A stretch of 8,014 nucleotides of DNA, from contig CAYRGE010000028.1 of the NCBI GenBank assembly GCA_964423985.1, forward strand, positions 1-8,014. Reading direction: 5' to 3'. The notes below the pieces were generated by a model. The model made no database searches and had not been told where the DNA came from. It saw nothing but the letters and a program-made list of their open reading frames with translations. The stretch is from CAYRGE01 sp964423985. Its GTDB lineage: Bacteria; Patescibacteriota; Minisyncoccia; Phycocordibacterales; CAYRGE01. Position 1 is the first letter of the stretch; every line of letters begins with the position of its first letter. Both the position numbers and the translations under genes were made by a program. Below, one piece after another: positions 1-7,134 of this stretch.

Positions 1-5
1 TAAAT

Positions 6-38
6 GACAGATAAATGTTCATTACGACAAATAAATGT
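6..38. repeat. Pair of near-identical 13-bp direct repeats
   Basis: GACAGATAAATGT (6-18) recurs as GACAAATAAATGT (26-38) with one mismatch, offset by 20 nt. A shorter TAAATG at 1-6 hints that the array may continue left of the window. The copies lie just beside the inverted-repeat region that follows. The meaning is unknown: binding-site repeats are possible, and so is chance in AT-rich sequence. Confidence 0.4.
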
Positions 39-57
39 AATATATGCTTAATAGTTT

Positions 58-134
58 TTATTATTTTTATACACAATTTTTATACACAATGTCGCAAAAG
101 GTATATTGTGCGACATTGTGTATAAAAATAATAA
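58..134. repeat. Large inverted repeat with a duplicated arm
   Basis: Positions 76-96 are perfectly complementary to 109-129 (21 bp) around a 12-nt loop. The outer half of the left arm, TTTTTATACACAA, is tandemly duplicated (64-76 and 77-89). As a result 58-77 can pair instead with 115-134 for 20 bp. The same right arm can therefore form two mutually exclusive stems. The stem is not followed by a T-run on either strand, so it does not look like a classical intrinsic terminator, although it lies downstream of the gltX stop. It could be a protein-binding palindrome, a 3'-end RNA structure or part of a replication-origin-like region. Confidence 0.75.
67..125. other. Cluster of three DnaA-box-like 9-mers
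   Basis: TTATACACA, which fits the bacterial DnaA-box consensus TTATNCACA, occurs at 67-75 and 80-88 on the plus strand and at 117-125 on the minus strand. The sequence around them is very AT-rich (roughly 120-185), as an unwinding region would be. Against an origin call: two of the three boxes come from a 13-bp tandem duplication and the third from the inverted repeat, so they are not independent. No dnaA, dnaN, rpmH or gyrase gene is visible here. Treat this as a candidate DnaA-binding site or origin, not an established one. Confidence 0.3.
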
Positions 135-146
135 TATACCCCACGA

Positions 147-194
147 TGCAGTATATTCCATAAATGGTTTATATATAAAAAGAGAATATCTGCA
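147..194. repeat. Second imperfect inverted repeat downstream of gltX
   Basis: TGCAG (147-151) pairs with CTGCA (190-194). After a bulged T at 152, ATATTC (153-158) pairs with GAATAT (184-189). Inside it a 5-bp hairpin, ATAAA/TTTAT with loop TGG, spans 160-172. On the minus strand this structure begins about 24 nt after the gltX stop, so it could form in the 3' end of the wall operon transcript and limit decay or slow RNA polymerase. No clear T-run follows it on the minus strand, so a terminator call is weak. Confidence 0.45.
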
Positions 195-217
195 CAAACT
201 TTTATGACTGCGAGGTA

Positions 218-1576
218 TTATATATTGGAAAGTTTTTCTATGGCGATTTTGAGACGCATTACTGTTTCTTTTTTATCAAGCACTCCTGCCAGCGTAAAAG
301 GATCCGGCGATTTGTCTTTTCCTGAAAGCGCATATCTCATAGGCCATAAAACATTTCCTCTCCCGTGCTCTGTGGCATAATCCCAGATTTCTTTTTTTAT
401 TTTATTAGAGGTAAAGTCACCATTAGACAAGCTCTCTAAAATTTCAATTATCTTTATTAAATATTTTTTTGTATGTTCTGTACTGTTCTCGTTTTTCCAT
501 AGCAACTTTTTCCCATCATATTCTGGAGTAGAAAATAAATACTCCAACTCCCCTTCAATTAACATTTTTTCAATTTCTGAAAAAACACTTATTCTCTCTA
601 AAATAACTGGCAGTATTTTTTTTAGTTTTACAAAATCAACACCCTTGACATCTTTTAGTTTGTCTTGCATTCTATTTTTAATGTTTTCTACAACATCCTC
701 TATATTCATTTTTTTTATATACTCCCTATTGAACCAGTCTAGTTTTTCTGTATTAAAAATAGCCCCACCCTTCTGTATTTTTTCAATAGAAAATGCATCA
801 ACTAATTCATCCATCGTAAAAATTTCCTTATCTGTGCCAGGATTCCAGCCAATAAACACTAAAAAATTCACTACCGCTTCTGCAATGTACCCACTATCAC
901 GATAATCAAGCACAGACACGGCACCATGCCTCTTTGATAGTTTTGAACGGTCTTGTGCCAGTATAAGCGGTGTGTGGGCGTAAACAGGACGATTAGCTCC
1001 AATTGCTTCCTGTATTAATATCTGTCGCGGGGTGTTGGGAATACCATCTTCTCCTCGTATTATATGTGTTACACCCATGAGATAGTCGTCAACCACAACA
1101 ACAAAATTATATAATGGTGTGTCCAAGTTTTTTGCAATTACAAAATCACCAAGATCGGTTGTATCAAACTCAATTACACCCCTTATCGTATCCTCAAAAG
1201 ATATTTTAGTATTTGGGTTTTTAAATCTTATTACCTCGCTACTTTCTCCCTCCTCTACGGCGTCTTCTTTTGAAATATAGGCACTTCCTGAAGATATTAA
1301 TTTTAGTAAATATTTTTTATAAATTTCTGTCCGCTCGCTCTGTTTATACTCCTCGTCAAATTCAACACCAATCCACTTAAGCCCTTCTTTTATCTCTTCC
1401 TCATATTCTTTTTTTGAACGCTTTTTGTCTGTATCTTCAATTCGTAAAATACATTTTCCGTTGTGTTTTTTTGCAAATAAATAATTAAAAAGAGCTGTAC
1501 GAGCACTACCTACATGAAGCACTCCTGTTGGTGAAGGAGCAAATCTTGTTACTATTTTTGAAGTATTATTTGACAT
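218..1576 (-). CDS. gltX: Glutamyl-tRNA synthetase, class I
   Basis: This enzyme attaches glutamate to tRNA(Glu) in the cytoplasm using ATP. Where glutaminyl-tRNA synthetase is absent it may also charge tRNA(Gln) for GatCAB amidation; the sequence alone does not decide this. The protein is 452 aa, slightly short for the family (about 465-475). The Rossmann core starts with FAPSPTGVLHVGS (HIGH-type motif HVGS at residues 21-24), followed by LRIEDTD (44-50), RGEDGIPNTPRQ (174-185) and the KMSKS-type loop KLSKR (212-216). A helical anticodon-binding region fills the C-terminal half. The zinc-binding cysteines many bacterial GluRS carry near residue 100 are missing, and only one cysteine (C42) is seen in the protein. 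The position usually held by His after GED is Gly178. It begins 31 nt after the murG stop and is probably the last gene of the wall operon. The ATG start is preceded by no clear Shine-Dalgarno sequence. Confidence 0.96.
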   Translation of the reverse strand: MSNNTSKIVTRFAPSPTGVLHVGSARTALFNYLFAKKHNGKCILRIEDTDKKRSKKEYEEEIKEGLKWIGVEFDEEYKQSERTEIYKKYLLKLISSGSAYISKEDAVEEGESSEVIRFKNPNTKISFEDTIRGVIEFDTTDLGDFVIAKNLDTPLYNFVVVVDDYLMGVTHIIRGEDGIPNTPRQILIQEAIGANRPVYAHTPLILAQDRSKLSKRHGAVSVLDYRDSGYIAEAVVNFLVFIGWNPGTDKEIFTMDELVDAFSIEKIQKGGAIFNTEKLDWFNREYIKKMNIEDVVENIKNRMQDKLKDVKGVDFVKLKKILPVILERISVFSEIEKMLIEGELEYLFSTPEYDGKKLLWKNENSTEHTKKYLIKIIEILESLSNGDFTSNKIKKEIWDYATEHGRGNVLWPMRYALSGKDKSPDPFTLAGVLDKKETVMRLKIAIEKLSNI

Positions 1577-1607
1577 ATTGGCATTTTATTTTTAAAAAAC
1601 CTATTAT

Positions 1608-2741
1608 CTAACTATTGTTTTTGTGTTTGTGTAAAATATTTAATATTTGTTCAGCAATTTTATCTGCTGAGCTTGTTCCTGAAAACTCTTTTGCTGCCGT
1701 AGACATTTTTTCTGTTATATCTGGCCTGCCTATTAAGCGATCAATTTCAGACAATAAAATATGTGGTGTTAAATTACCCTCTTCTATAACATCACAAGCT
1801 CCCGTGCGTGCATATATGTATGCATTTTTTCTTTGATGGTCACCATTAGATCGTTTTATGGGAATAATTATTGATGGTAACCCCCATACTGCAATTTCAA
1901 AAATAGCAGAACCAGCACGAGAAACAACAAGACTAGACACACCAGCCGCCATTCTAATAGATAAGTCATCAAGAAAAGCAAAGGGTTTATATCTTTGTGC
2001 AAATACATTATCTCTTAAAACCACACTCGCTGTTTCTCTTACTGACTTAATATTTTTTTTCCCTGTTTGGTGTATTATTTGATATCTAGACACAAGCTCT
2101 GGTAGTACTTGTGTTATTGCATCATTTATTATTCTCGCTCCCTGAGAACCACCAATAATAAAGATTACTGGAATACCTTCTTCAAGTGCAAACAATTCAC
2201 TTGAACCGTCTTTAATCGGATTTAAAATAGCTTTTCTTATGGGATTTCCCGTGAGGGCCGTCTTTTCTTTTGGAAAATAATTAATTGCTTCTGCATATGA
2301 AATTGCTATCTTGCTGGCAAACCTACCCATTAGTTTATTCACTGCACCAGGAATACTATCTGATTCATGAATAATTATTGGTATATTTAATATCACAGCT
2401 GCAACTAGTACTGGAAAACTAGCGTAACCACCTTTGCCCACAACAACATCTGGATATAATTTATAGAGCTGAAAAATAGCATTTAAAACAGCAAATCCTG
2501 TTTTAAAAATATCTGTAAAATTTTTAAATGAAAAATACCTACGCACCTTACCTGAATCAATTTTTTTAAAAATAATTCCGTTTTCAAAAAGTAATCTTTC
2601 GTCAAAAGGTGTATCTGCCATATAGTAGATATTTACATTAAAAAACTTTTCCTGTTCAGCAAGCTTATTAAATGCCTCAGTAATTGCAATAACTGGATAA
2701 AAATGACCACCTGTTCCACCTCCTGTAAATAATATTTTCAT
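1608..2741 (-). CDS. murG: MurG, lipid II synthase (GlcNAc transferase)
   Basis: MurG transfers GlcNAc from UDP-GlcNAc to lipid I on the inner face of the membrane, giving lipid II. At 377 aa the length is normal for this GT-B fold glycosyltransferase. The N-terminal half has GGGTGGH (residues 7-13), GKGGYASFP (102-110) and HESDSIPG (125-132). The C-terminal, UDP-GlcNAc-binding half has GGSQGAR (197-203), SRAGSAIFE (274-282) and DHQRKNA (301-307), all at the expected places. Its ATG overlaps the ftsW stop as ATGA (2738-2741), a sign of translational coupling. It receives lipid I from MraY, encoded two genes upstream, and supplies FtsW, encoded immediately upstream. No Shine-Dalgarno sequence is seen, so reinitiation from ftsW is likely. 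Identification is firm. Confidence 0.97.
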   Translation of the reverse strand: MKILFTGGGTGGHFYPVIAITEAFNKLAEQEKFFNVNIYYMADTPFDERLLFENGIIFKKIDSGKVRRYFSFKNFTDIFKTGFAVLNAIFQLYKLYPDVVVGKGGYASFPVLVAAVILNIPIIIHESDSIPGAVNKLMGRFASKIAISYAEAINYFPKEKTALTGNPIRKAILNPIKDGSSELFALEEGIPVIFIIGGSQGARIINDAITQVLPELVSRYQIIHQTGKKNIKSVRETASVVLRDNVFAQRYKPFAFLDDLSIRMAAGVSSLVVSRAGSAIFEIAVWGLPSIIIPIKRSNGDHQRKNAYIYARTGACDVIEEGNLTPHILLSEIDRLIGRPDITEKMSTAAKEFSGTSSADKIAEQILNILHKHKNNS

Positions 2742-3850
2742 ATTGTTTTTAATTGTTTTTTGCTATGCCTTGAAATACTTAAAATAATCCCCACACTCAA
2801 AAGAACAAAGAAGAGGGCTGTGCCACCTTGACTCACAAACAACAGTGGCATACCTGTTAGTGGAGCTATCCCCAGCATCGCAGCTATATTTATAAAAGAT
2901 TGTGATATTACAAGTATAACAATTCCAAACACCAAAAGTCCACTAAACCGTGTCGGTGCATTTTGTGCAATAACAAAACCTCTAAAAGCAAACATTAGAA
3001 ACAACAAAATTAGTATAACAGCTCCAATAAAACCAAACTCTTCTGCTGCGACAGCAAAAATTGAGTCACCCGTGGGTTCTGGTAAGTATTCAAACTTTTG
3101 GATACTTTGACCAAACCCTCTACCAAACATCTCTCCCGAGCCAATAGTTATTAATGATTGCCTGATTTGATATCCAGCCCCAAGTGGATCTCTTTCAGGA
3201 TTGACGAATGTTAAAACCCTGTCCATAACATGTGGTTGAGTAAATGTAGCAATAGTCGCAAGCAATAAAAGAGTAACTAAAATACCGGCAAAATGTTTCC
3301 ACCTACCTTTGGCAGCGACAAACATTGATAATGCTGTTATTGATATTATTAAAACAGCTCCAAAATCTGGCTGCTTAACAAGTGGCAAGCAAGTAACTAC
3401 TAAAACAATACCTAGTGGAATAATGCCATATTTAAGAGATTGTATTCTTGTCCTAAGTGACGAAAGCAGTGCTGCAAAATAAATTACAAACCCTAGTTTT
3501 AAAAATTCTGTCGGCTGAAATGTAATTATACCTAAATCAATCCAACGAGTTGCTCCACCGTGTGTTAGTCCCAGGCTCGGCACAAAAACAAGTGCCGTTA
3601 AGGCAAGAGAAAAAATAAAAATATATAGTGAGTATTTTTTCCATACACGATAATTAATTTTTGATACAATAACCAACGCTATACTACCAAGTATTATTCC
3701 TAAAAAAAACTGCCTCAAAGCCACAGATGAAAACATCGCACCATCTCTTGCAAGCAGTCCAAGAGAAGCTGAAGTAAATATAATAAAACCAACAAAAGTT
3801 AGTGTTGCAACAATTCCAAGAAAAAACCTGTCAGCACATTTTTTTTTCAT
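2738..3850 (-). CDS. ftsW: FtsW/RodA-family peptidoglycan polymerase (probably FtsW)
   Basis: This is a SEDS-family integral membrane glycosyltransferase that polymerises lipid II into glycan strands with a partner penicillin-binding protein. The protein is about 370 aa with roughly ten hydrophobic segments. Signatures are GGATRWI (residues 98-104), QPTEF (112-116), KQPDFG (159-164) and LPEPTGDS (256-263). D262 in the last motif aligns with the Asp considered catalytic in SEDS proteins, although the flanking residues (TGD rather than HTD) are unusual. I chose the ATG at 3848-3850, 1 nt after the mraY stop. A TTG at 3869-3871 would add seven residues and overlap mraY by 20 nt. Its stop overlaps the murG start. 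Lying between mraY and murG favours FtsW over RodA, but sequence alone cannot fully separate them. Confidence 0.93.
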   Translation of the reverse strand: MKKKCADRFFLGIVATLTFVGFIIFTSASLGLLARDGAMFSSVALRQFFLGIILGSIALVIVSKINYRVWKKYSLYIFIFSLALTALVFVPSLGLTHGGATRWIDLGIITFQPTEFLKLGFVIYFAALLSSLRTRIQSLKYGIIPLGIVLVVTCLPLVKQPDFGAVLIISITALSMFVAAKGRWKHFAGILVTLLLLATIATFTQPHVMDRVLTFVNPERDPLGAGYQIRQSLITIGSGEMFGRGFGQSIQKFEYLPEPTGDSIFAVAAEEFGFIGAVILILLFLMFAFRGFVIAQNAPTRFSGLLVFGIVILVISQSFINIAAMLGIAPLTGMPLLFVSQGGTALFFVLLSVGIILSISRHSKKQLKTI

Positions 3851-3851
3851 A

Positions 3852-4907
3852 TTATCCAATAAGAGCAACAATTACACCTATGGTTGAAAAAACAACAGAA
3901 ATAATCCAAAACCTCATAGTTACTTTGCATGACGACCAGCCTAGCGCTTCAAAGTGATGATGTATTGGGGCAACTAAAAACACCTTCTTGCCACCTCTGT
4001 ATTTTTTTGAAAGTTGCTGAATTATAACTGAACCAGATGCAACAAAAAGAGGAAAAGCAATAATAGGAAGTAGAACAACCGTTTTTGTAAGAAAAGCCAC
4101 AACAGCAAGTGTTGTTGTGAGTCCTAGAATTCCAGTTTCAGACATATAAAATCTGGCGGGAGGCACATTGAACCACAAAAATGCAAGAATTGCTCCAGTT
4201 ACAACAGCACAAAATACAGCTAAATCAATTTGGTTTTGGAAAAAAGCAATTACAGCGTAGGCATAAAAAATTATAGCCATAACACCACCAGAAAGTCCAT
4301 CTATTCCATCAATTACTCCGCCTGAAAAAAGTGCGAGTGCTGTAATCATAAACACAGGCACAAAAAATAAACCAATGGCTAATTCACCTACAAACGGAAT
4401 GTGTATAGAATCTATTCCTAGTTTTACAAAAAACCACCAACCACCAATAGCTCCAAGCAACAACACAACACATATGCGCGTTTTCAAAGAAAGACCTCCA
4501 GCAACATAGCCTCCCCTGCCTTGTATTTGCAGTATGTCGTCTATAAGCCCAAGTAATGACGCAACAATTAACGTAAAAACAGGTAGCCAAGTTTGCTCAC
4601 GACTTAAAAAATTAAACTCCGCAGTAATATTAGTTGGTAGAACAACGGATAAAAACCATGCAATAAACACAATAATTAGAGTACTTACCCAAATAACAAC
4701 CCCGCCCATTCTTGGTGTACCCACCTCCTTGTCTTTGTGTAGTTTATTAAAAATTGGAGTTTTCCCTCCACCTAGCCCTTCGTTTCGTGGCTTTTTTTTC
4801 CATAACTTGTGTTTGTAGAGGTAGTGAGTAAGTATTGGAGTAATTGCAATTCCTACAAAAAAAGCAGCTATTGTTGGTATAAAGACTTTTGCAAGATCTA
4901 ATATCAT
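3852..4907 (-). CDS. mraY: MraY, phospho-MurNAc-pentapeptide transferase
   Basis: MraY joins UDP-MurNAc-pentapeptide to undecaprenyl phosphate in the membrane, making lipid I. At 351 aa with about ten membrane segments, it fits the family. Visible motifs are GTPRMGG (residues 63-69), LIDD (121-124, the paired aspartates), IDGIDGLSGG (199-208, normally NLTDGLDGL) and the basic APIHHHFE loop (313-320). The third acidic site, normally Asp in MGDxGS, is Glu257 in MSETG. It lies 59 residues before the first His of HHH, the same spacing I recall for the Mg2+-binding Asp265 of Aquifex MraY. The start overlaps the preceding carboxypeptidase stop as ATGA, and ftsW begins 1 nt after its stop. murD, often placed between mraY and ftsW, is absent here. 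Identification is secure; the consequence of the Glu is inferred. Confidence 0.96.
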   Translation of the reverse strand: MILDLAKVFIPTIAAFFVGIAITPILTHYLYKHKLWKKKPRNEGLGGGKTPIFNKLHKDKEVGTPRMGGVVIWVSTLIIVFIAWFLSVVLPTNITAEFNFLSREQTWLPVFTLIVASLLGLIDDILQIQGRGGYVAGGLSLKTRICVVLLLGAIGGWWFFVKLGIDSIHIPFVGELAIGLFFVPVFMITALALFSGGVIDGIDGLSGGVMAIIFYAYAVIAFFQNQIDLAVFCAVVTGAILAFLWFNVPPARFYMSETGILGLTTTLAVVAFLTKTVVLLPIIAFPLFVASGSVIIQQLSKKYRGGKKVFLVAPIHHHFEALGWSSCKVTMRFWIISVVFSTIGVIVALIG

Positions 4908-5923
4908 ATTTTTAGTGACTCTAGTGATGCATTAATTAATTTTTGAACATCAGTAAACCTTCCGTCTATTGAAGAACCCAAAACTACAACTACTATTGGA
5001 CGCATAATCCCCGCATCAAAAACAACAACGAGATTTCCGCCAGCAAGGTCCGTAAAGCCAGTTTTAGATGCAATAATATTAGGCATAACAGAAAGCATAT
5101 TGTTTGTATTTGTAGCAATGTGTTGCCCATCTCTGTTTAGCGTAGTGAAAGATGCTTTGTCATGAGCGGTTGATTGAATTATTGATGGATTGTTTTTTAT
5201 TATATATGTCATCAAAACAGCAACATCTTTTGCTGTTCCATAAGCACCTCCGGTTTCTTTATCTAAATCAAGCCCTGATTCATTAAGAAAATAAGTATCA
5301 AGAAGCCCTATTTCTTTAGATTTTTCATTCATACTTTCAATGAAGCTGTTTTTTGCGAAACCTACCATTTCTCTATGTGAGCTCTGACCAAGAGAACCAA
5401 CCACTGTGGCTATGGCACTGGCACCGTCATTAGAGGACACCATTAAGGTGTAATCAATGAGGTCTTTTAGTTTCCATTTTTCACCAACCAAAAGTCCTGA
5501 ATCTCCCTCTATTGCAATGTCAGCACTCTCGATTTCTATGGTTGTTGCTTTTGGCACTGTGCTATCTGCAATAAGGGCTGTCATTAGTTTTGTAACAGAA
5601 GCAAGAGGCAAAACCTCGTATTCGTTTCGTGAATAAAGAACTCTGTCAGTTATTATGTCATACACAAAAACAGAACTTGCTTCAATGTTTGTATTCTCAA
5701 ACGGAGTAAGTATAGATTTTGCTGGTTCGTACTTCCTCACAAACTCTTCCTTGTCGTGTGTATTTTTTTCGATGGGCGGATTAATTGCATTACCAATAAA
5801 AAAGTCCATAATAAATAACACTAAAATAATACTCGAAATAAAAAGAATGGAAACAACACTGCCCCACAATGTATTTTCTGTCTTGCTTATCTGTAGCCAT
5901 TTTTTTATTTTTTCATGCCTCAT
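4904..5923 (-). CDS. Membrane-anchored D-alanyl-D-alanine carboxypeptidase (peptidase S11 family)
   Basis: This low-molecular-weight penicillin-binding protein is predicted to remove the terminal D-Ala from peptidoglycan stem peptides, or possibly to cut crosslinks, outside the membrane. A short cytoplasmic N-terminus is followed by one hydrophobic segment (about residues 20-44) with no obvious cleavage site, so it is probably a signal anchor. The catalytic domain has all three active-site motifs in order: SVTK (109-112, nucleophile Ser109), SSN (163-165) and KTG (287-289). The 339-aa protein lacks the long C-terminal extension of DacA-type enzymes. It is the first gene of the wall cluster and overlaps mraY by 4 nt, which ties its expression to lipid I synthesis. 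The ATG start is the only plausible one: an upstream in-frame-looking ATG runs into TAA after a few codons. Whether it is closest to DacA or PbpG cannot be told here. Confidence 0.92.
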   Translation of the reverse strand: MRHEKIKKWLQISKTENTLWGSVVSILFISSIILVLFIMDFFIGNAINPPIEKNTHDKEEFVRKYEPAKSILTPFENTNIEASSVFVYDIITDRVLYSRNEYEVLPLASVTKLMTALIADSTVPKATTIEIESADIAIEGDSGLLVGEKWKLKDLIDYTLMVSSNDGASAIATVVGSLGQSSHREMVGFAKNSFIESMNEKSKEIGLLDTYFLNESGLDLDKETGGAYGTAKDVAVLMTYIIKNNPSIIQSTAHDKASFTTLNRDGQHIATNTNNMLSVMPNIIASKTGFTDLAGGNLVVVFDAGIMRPIVVVVLGSSIDGRFTDVQKLINASLESLKI

Positions 5924-6044
5924 GTTTATGTTTGTTTCATTGCTATTTTGTGTGTTTTTTAATTCCTTGTAATATAATTAGCAAAAGACTCTTTTGTTTT
6001 GATGTAAAATGGCGTCTTTGCTTTGGTTAAAATTCTAATAATAT
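5924..6044 (-). other. trpS to wall-operon gap, with weak promoter and stem-loop candidates
   Basis: This 121-nt gap must hold either the trpS 3' end plus a promoter for the wall operon, or a read-through leader. A -10-like TATATT lies on the minus strand at 5971-5976, without a convincing -35. Two alternative stems overlap just upstream of it: AGCAAAAGAC (5980-5989) with GTCTTTGCT (6014-6022, one bulge), and a 6-bp hairpin CAAAAG/CTTTTG at 5982-5996. On the minus strand neither is followed by a T-run, so no intrinsic terminator is supported. Confidence 0.25.
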
Positions 6045-7049
6045 TTAAAAATAATTTATATTCATAACTTCTTTTACTTCGCACATCGTTTCGCTTGCTA
6101 TTTTTCTTACTTTTTTTGTGCCTTCTTCAAGTATGTTCATTATATCTTTTGCATCTTTACTTAAATACTCTCTTTTTTCTCTTATTGGCGTTAAAATTTC
6201 ATTAAGCACAACTATTAAACGACGCTTAATTTCAACATCTCCTACTCCACCTTTTGAATAACTTTCTTTTAGCAGTAATAAGTCACTCTTGTTGAGGTCA
6301 AAAGCTTCTAAGTATTCAAACACAACATTCCCCTCAACCCTACCAGGATCTTTGATGTGTATATGGTTTGGGTCTGTGTACATTTGCATAACTTTCTTTT
6401 CAATATCACTTGGAGTGTCAGACAAGAATATACAATTACCAAGAGACTTGCTCATCTTTGCCTTTCCGTCAAGCCCGCTAAGTCTGCTCGTTTTTGATAC
6501 TAATGGTTTAATTTTATCAAAAACCTGTCCATACATTCTGTTAAATTTGTCTACTATTTCATTAGCTTGTTCAATTACAGGAAGCTGATCTTCTCCAACA
6601 GGGACAATACCGCCTTTTACTATGAGAATATCAGCCGCTTGGCTTATTGGATATGTTAAAAAGCCCGCTGGGACATCTTCACCAAAGCCCTTTTGTTTCA
6701 TTTCGTCTTTAATAGTGGGATTTCTTTTAAGCCTAGCAAGTGTTACTAAGTTTAATAAGTAAATAGTAAGTTCTGCAATTTCAGGAACTTGCGACTGTAT
6801 AAACATTGTTGTTTTTGATGGGTCTACTCCAACAGCCAAATTGTCAAGAGTAATTTCAAGTACATTGTTCCTAACTTTTTCTGGATTATCCGCATTATCT
6901 GTTAGTGCCTGCAAATCGGCAACCATAACATATTGTTTATATTTATCTTGTAATGAGACACGGTTCAATAAAGAACCTGCGTAGTGACCTAAGTGGAGTT
7001 TTCCTGTTGGACGATCTCCAGTTAATACGATGTCTTTATTTTTTTTCAT
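6045..7049 (-). CDS. trpS: Tryptophanyl-tRNA synthetase, class I
   Basis: TrpRS activates tryptophan with ATP and loads it on tRNA(Trp) in the cytoplasm. At 334 aa it has the usual bacterial length. The Rossmann core shows GDRPTGKLHLGH (residues 11-22, HIGH-type motif HLGH at 19-22), the VGEDQLP stretch (151-157) followed by the IEQANEIVDKFN helix, and a canonical KMSKS (198-202) in GKAKMSKSLGN. The C-terminal helical region completes the domain without obvious truncation. It stands alone: 121 nt precede the carboxypeptidase gene and about 180 nt separate it from the small gene upstream. The ATG at 7047-7049 sits so close to a good extended -10 sequence that the mRNA may have essentially no leader. 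No T-box or trp attenuator is seen upstream. Confidence 0.97.
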   Translation of the reverse strand: MKKNKDIVLTGDRPTGKLHLGHYAGSLLNRVSLQDKYKQYVMVADLQALTDNADNPEKVRNNVLEITLDNLAVGVDPSKTTMFIQSQVPEIAELTIYLLNLVTLARLKRNPTIKDEMKQKGFGEDVPAGFLTYPISQAADILIVKGGIVPVGEDQLPVIEQANEIVDKFNRMYGQVFDKIKPLVSKTSRLSGLDGKAKMSKSLGNCIFLSDTPSDIEKKVMQMYTDPNHIHIKDPGRVEGNVVFEYLEAFDLNKSDLLLLKESYSKGGVGDVEIKRRLIVVLNEILTPIREKREYLSKDAKDIMNILEEGTKKVRKIASETMCEVKEVMNINYF

Positions 7050-7055
7050 AGCTCA

Positions 7056-7064
7056 ATCATATCA
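7056..7064 (-). promoter_or_regulatory. Extended -10 promoter, predicted leaderless trpS start
   Basis: Read on the minus strand, TGATATGAT is an extended -10 element (TGnTATGAT, one mismatch from TATAAT), with the hexamer at 7056-7061. The -35 position (about 7079-7084, TTCGTA) is poor, as is common with extended -10 promoters. Only six bases separate the hexamer from the trpS ATG, which puts the expected transcription start at or next to the start codon. The absence of a Shine-Dalgarno sequence fits this. Confidence 0.5.
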
Positions 7065-7134
7065 AAAAAAACAACAATTACGAAACTTGCAGCTTGTTCT
7101 TAAGTTGTTGCTTCATATTTAAGGGTTCGTACTA

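Noticed and set aside
4..51. 15-codon open frame at the left end
   Set aside because: Too short, no ribosome site, and it coincides with the direct repeats.
645..905. Plus-strand open frame inside gltX, and similar frames opposite murG, mraY, the carboxypeptidase, trpS, the small gene and rpmA
   Set aside because: Each lies antisense to, or in another frame of, a well-identified gene, has no recognisable domain, and reads as low-complexity reverse translation.
3851..3871. TTG start for ftsW giving seven extra residues and a 20-nt overlap with mraY
   Set aside because: The ATG at 3848-3850 lies 1 nt after the mraY stop and gives the typical short basic N-terminus before the first membrane segment. 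TTG remains possible but less likely.
5980..6022. Terminator for trpS
   Set aside because: Stems exist, but no T-run follows on the minus strand and the two pairings exclude each other.
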